Below, piece after piece: positions 5,565-7,772 of a DNA stretch of 7,772 bases. The DNA lies in contig NZ_CAMXYE010000068.1 in NCBI RefSeq assembly GCF_947253055.1, positions 1 to 7,772 on the forward strand, written 5' to 3'. Both the position numbers and the translations under genes were made by a program. This DNA is from an uncultured Arcanobacterium sp. GTDB lineage: Bacteria > Actinomycetota > Actinomycetes > Actinomycetales > Actinomycetaceae. How positions within the stretch are numbered: the first letter of the stretch is position 1; each line of letters begins with the position of its first letter. The notes under the pieces are model-generated. The model was given only the letters and a program-made list of their open reading frames with translations. It made no database searches and was not told the DNA's origin.

Positions 5565-7264
5565 CATACACCAACCGGGAACGTACGGGCTTCTGCTAAT
5601 CTTCCATCGCTTGTACGAACTTCAAAACGCACCCAATAGATACCAGACTGCGGATACCACATCGCCCATTGCCCGGAAAATGACTGCACCCATTGCTTGC
5701 GCAGATAATCATAAATTAATACCTTATACTGCGGATGGGCACCACTAGCGCTAGCTCCCAGTAGGAATCCGTCACCACTTCTTCCGATATAAGTTCCATT
5801 TATGCTAGTAATACCAGCACTATAGTTAAAAGCAATCGTACGGGTGCCTAAAATTCTCCCTGTGTTTTTATCTCGCGCTTGGGCATGTAACCAATAGATT
5901 CCAGCATCAGTTTTCCAAGAAGCCCAGTTCCCTATATTCCAATCTTGAATAGTCTTCCATTCATTACGAGCCACATCATATTGCTTCCAAATATATTCCA
6001 CGTTATTTGCTGGATAATTTTCTAATACTGCTCCTACATCGATATGTTCATCTCGTATAATCCAGGTAAGGCGTAGATCCTCAAAGAATTCTAGATTTCC
6101 AAAAGCATTTAAATCTACATTGCCTTCAATTCCAGCTATCCGCCCTAAAGAACTATATTGCCAACCTCGATAATTGGCAGGATATTTAAATAAAGTTCGC
6201 GGCCCGTATGTGGCTACCCAATGCGTTTTATTGTGAATATAAGGAGAATTTAACTGATCATCGAGATAAAAAGGAGCTGAGTAGACGGATAGGTTGTGAT
6301 ATCCCGCAGCTTCTAATTTTTGCCACCAATTCTTTACAATTTCTTCATACTGCTGCGGAGTACTCGGTGGAGTATGCCCACTCCAAGTCCAATTTTCTAA
6401 ATCATAATAGACCGGATAGGCTAAATCCCCGGGAGATACTCCTGCTTTACGCAGTAATTCCACCGTATTATTACCTTCTTCACCCGCTACCGCGCCATTA
6501 TATGCATAAGAATATAGGTAGACGCCGAATGGAATACCCAGCCTTTTAAGTTCTCGTATATTGTAGAGGGCTTTTTTATCGATATTTTCACTTCCCCACC
6601 CAAAACCGATACGAATTATGGCTCCCTCAACTCCAGAATTTTTAACTGCATTCCAATCAATATCTTTTTGCCATTCCGAGACGTCAATTACCCCTTTGGC
6701 TTGTTGGGCAAAAAGCGCACCATTTTTTTGAAAAAACGCGGGAGTGCCATTATGGGTGCCCCAATACGGCCCCCATTCGCTATTCGGTAGAGCAGATTTC
6801 ACATTTGCAATAGGTGGATACTGTACTTCCGCTTGTCTGCCGGTACTGCGCGCAAATCGAGAATTTTCAACGGCAGCAGGAGCGTTGTCGATACTCTCCC
6901 GCACTTCTTTAATTGGCACCGGAATAAAAGATTTACCGTTGGTCTTTGCTAACGGATCTGGTTGAGTATCTGGAGTGCCAAACCACTGCTCATTTACCAC
7001 TTCTTCTCCAGTTTCTACATTTCGCACTACTCCCGCACGAGAAACCGCTAATTCTGAAGAAATTAACTGACTATCGTCAGAAATATTTTCCGCAATACGG
7101 CTCGGCAACTCTTCATCAGAGTTCAATGGAATCGATTCTGCAGAATCAGAAGAAACATTTTGCAAAGCGAAGCTCTGCTGCGGAAAGTAAAAAATCCCGA
7201 CTAGAGCTATACCCAGTGCTAAACAAATACTTTTAGAAAATCGTATTTTTATTTCTTTATTCAT
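5564..7264 (-). CDS. Secreted GH25 muramidase (Chalaropsis-type lysozyme) with two C-terminal aromatic repeats
   Basis: A 566-residue exported enzyme predicted to cleave the MurNAc-GlcNAc bond of peptidoglycan. A signal peptide (KIRFSKS, then a hydrophobic core, likely cut after QSFA near 33) is followed by an acidic, poorly conserved linker to about 160, then WGPYWGTHNGTPAFF (164-178). The GH25 domain covers about 190-395: IDVSEWQ with D194, YYDLENW with D288 and E290 (catalytic DxE), and VDLNAFG with D384. Two related beta-rich repeats end the protein, about 403-480 (WKTIQDWNIGNWASWKTDAG) and 487-566 (WVQSFSGQWAMWYPQSG), each with a W..W.....G.YW core like triple-tyrosine-type modules; they may bind wall glycan. 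No LPXTG anchor is seen. ATG at 7264 overlaps the acyltransferase stop (ATGA) and precedes the signal peptide directly; TTG at 7285 has no ribosome site. Lying inside a polysaccharide operon, it may open the wall for polymer attachment (inference). Confidence 0.92.
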   Translation of the reverse strand: MNKEIKIRFSKSICLALGIALVGIFYFPQQSFALQNVSSDSAESIPLNSDEELPSRIAENISDDSQLISSELAVSRAGVVRNVETGEEVVNEQWFGTPDTQPDPLAKTNGKSFIPVPIKEVRESIDNAPAAVENSRFARSTGRQAEVQYPPIANVKSALPNSEWGPYWGTHNGTPAFFQKNGALFAQQAKGVIDVSEWQKDIDWNAVKNSGVEGAIIRIGFGWGSENIDKKALYNIRELKRLGIPFGVYLYSYAYNGAVAGEEGNNTVELLRKAGVSPGDLAYPVYYDLENWTWSGHTPPSTPQQYEEIVKNWWQKLEAAGYHNLSVYSAPFYLDDQLNSPYIHNKTHWVATYGPRTLFKYPANYRGWQYSSLGRIAGIEGNVDLNAFGNLEFFEDLRLTWIIRDEHIDVGAVLENYPANNVEYIWKQYDVARNEWKTIQDWNIGNWASWKTDAGIYWLHAQARDKNTGRILGTRTIAFNYSAGITSINGTYIGRSGDGFLLGASASGAHPQYKVLIYDYLRKQWVQSFSGQWAMWYPQSGIYWVRFEVRTSDGRLAEARTFPVGV

Positions 7265-7740
7265 GCCGATATCCAATTCTTGCAAAAATCAACTATTGAA
7301 GCCGTAACTTTACTGAGAACTACTGCAAATATAAAGCTCAATACGCATACAGTAGCGAAAAGAAAATAATACCTTTTCACTTCGAAAGTACTCGTATTAA
7401 GTACGCGATAAACTTCCATAATTATCACGTGATGGACCAAAAAAATTCCATAAGAATACTTAGAAATTAAATTAAAAGGAGCACGCACGATTTGATGATC
7501 AAGTAGCGTTCCAGCTATTACTAGAATAATAAATAATGATATTCCTACCGCCGTCGTAGCGATATTTTCATTAAAATCTGGGAAGAAACTAGCGAGCACT
7601 AAAATGCCGGCAGCGGGGATAAGCAAAAGTTTTGGAAATTTTTTCCAGTAAATCATAAAGTACATTCCGAACACTAATTCGGGCAGTCGTACCGAAATTA
7701 TCATTGCAGCAGGTAATCCGCTGCCTTGAAGATACCAAAC
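7261..7740 (-). CDS. Acyltransferase family 3 membrane protein (partial, 5' part replaced by adapter)
   Basis: The last 159 residues of a multi-pass membrane acyltransferase of the OatA/OafA type, which moves acetyl or other acyl groups onto sugars outside the membrane. Visible helices lie at about 20-31, 37-52, 63-80, 94-112 and 124-142. RLPELVFGMYF (18-28) and LISKYSYGIFLVHHVI (91-106) are hallmarks of the C-terminal half of acyltransferase 3 domains. The catalytic His and Arg region would lie in the missing N-terminal half. The frame stays open through the contig end and would begin MYKRQ, but those five codons are adapter sequence, so the true gene has no start here. No extracellular SGNH domain follows, as the protein ends 15 residues after the last helix. 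Its stop overlaps the muramidase start as ATGA. The acceptor, whether polysaccharide or peptidoglycan, is unknown. Confidence 0.88.
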   Translation of the reverse strand, partial: VWYLQGSGLPAAMIISVRLPELVFGMYFMIYWKKFPKLLLIPAAGILVLASFFPDFNENIATTAVGISLFIILVIAGTLLDHQIVRAPFNLISKYSYGIFLVHHVIIMEVYRVLNTSTFEVKRYYFLFATVCVLSFIFAVVLSKVTASIVDFCKNWISA

Positions 7741-7772
7741 CTGTCTCTTATACACATCTGACGCTGCCGACG
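7741..7772. other. Nextera transposase adapter left on the contig end (not genomic)
   Basis: The sequence from 7741 begins with the 19-base Tn5 mosaic end CTGTCTCTTATACACATCT and continues GACGCTGCCGACG. This is the reverse complement of the Nextera Read 1 transposase adapter, lacking only its final base. It is exactly at the contig end, as expected when reads run through a short insert and are not trimmed. Nothing from 7741 on should be annotated as genome. Confidence 0.98.

Noticed and set aside
4584..5748. Plus-strand frames at 4584-4805 and 5518-5748 and a minus-strand frame at 4798-5055
   Set aside because: They overlap the well-supported epimerase and muramidase genes in other frames and have no ribosome site or recognisable domain.
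6208..7236. Plus-strand frames at 6208-6549, 6744-6965 and 6946-7236
   Set aside because: They lie antisense to the GH25 gene, whose catalytic motifs and signal peptide are intact over the same bases.
7741..7755. MYKRQ as the native start of the acyltransferase
   Set aside because: These five codons are encoded by the Nextera mosaic end, and the family needs a further N-terminal half of several membrane helices.
7741..7759. Tn5 mosaic end as evidence of a natural transposon
   Set aside because: The 19-base end is followed by the synthetic Nextera primer tail and then the contig stops. There is no transposase gene or second end.
1..7772. CRISPR array, tRNA, rRNA, riboswitch, toxin-antitoxin or phage genes
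   Set aside because: Nearly every base is in a coherent surface-polysaccharide gene. I saw no spaced repeats, cloverleaf, rRNA core sequence or integrase/phage motifs on either strand.

Overview
This window is one end of an assembled contig from a bacterium. It carries eight protein-coding genes, all on the minus strand, packed almost without gaps. In the direction of transcription (high to low coordinates) they are: the C-terminal part of a membrane acyltransferase, a secreted GH25 muramidase, an extended-SDR nucleotide-sugar epimerase, an ABC-2 polysaccharide export permease (Wzm/TagG type), its ATPase with a C-terminal extension (Wzt type), a GT2 polyprenyl-phosphate glycosyltransferase, a small DUF2304 membrane protein, and the N-terminal 379 residues of a DUF2142 multi-pass membrane protein that runs off the left edge. 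The code is standard: TGA is used as a stop and TGG encodes Trp. GC content looks like roughly 40% by eye. The combination of DUF2142, DUF2304, a Wzm/Wzt exporter, and a GH25 protein whose linker and catalytic domain recall Bifidobacterium-type muramidases suggests a low-GC, host-associated Gram-positive, most likely an actinobacterium. That placement is inference and is not certain.

Layout. 7741-7772 is not genomic: it is the reverse complement of a Nextera transposase adapter left on the contig end, and it fabricates a false start (MYKRQ) for the acyltransferase. 7261-7740 is the real 3' part of that acyltransferase. 5564-7264 is the muramidase, joined to the acyltransferase by an ATGA overlap. 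4455-5546 is the epimerase, 3530-4450 the permease and 2325-3527 the ATPase, with junctions of 2 to 17 bases on the preferred starts. An 89-bp gap (2236-2324) is the only real intergenic space. It is followed by GT2 (1498-2235), DUF2304 (1134-1511) and DUF2142 (1-1137), which overlap each other by 14 and 4 bases.

How the genes work together. The locus reads as part of a cell-surface polysaccharide operon of the ABC-exporter type. The epimerase would supply an NDP-sugar and Wzm/Wzt would move a lipid-linked glycan across the membrane. The last three genes resemble a side-chain decoration module: a GT2 enzyme charging a polyprenyl phosphate, a GacJ-like small partner, and a GT-C-like membrane protein that could use the charged lipid outside the cell. 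The acyltransferase could O-acylate the polymer or the wall, and the muramidase could remodel peptidoglycan around it. No main-chain glycosyltransferase, initiating transferase or flippase lies inside the window, so the rest of the cluster must lie beyond one or both ends.
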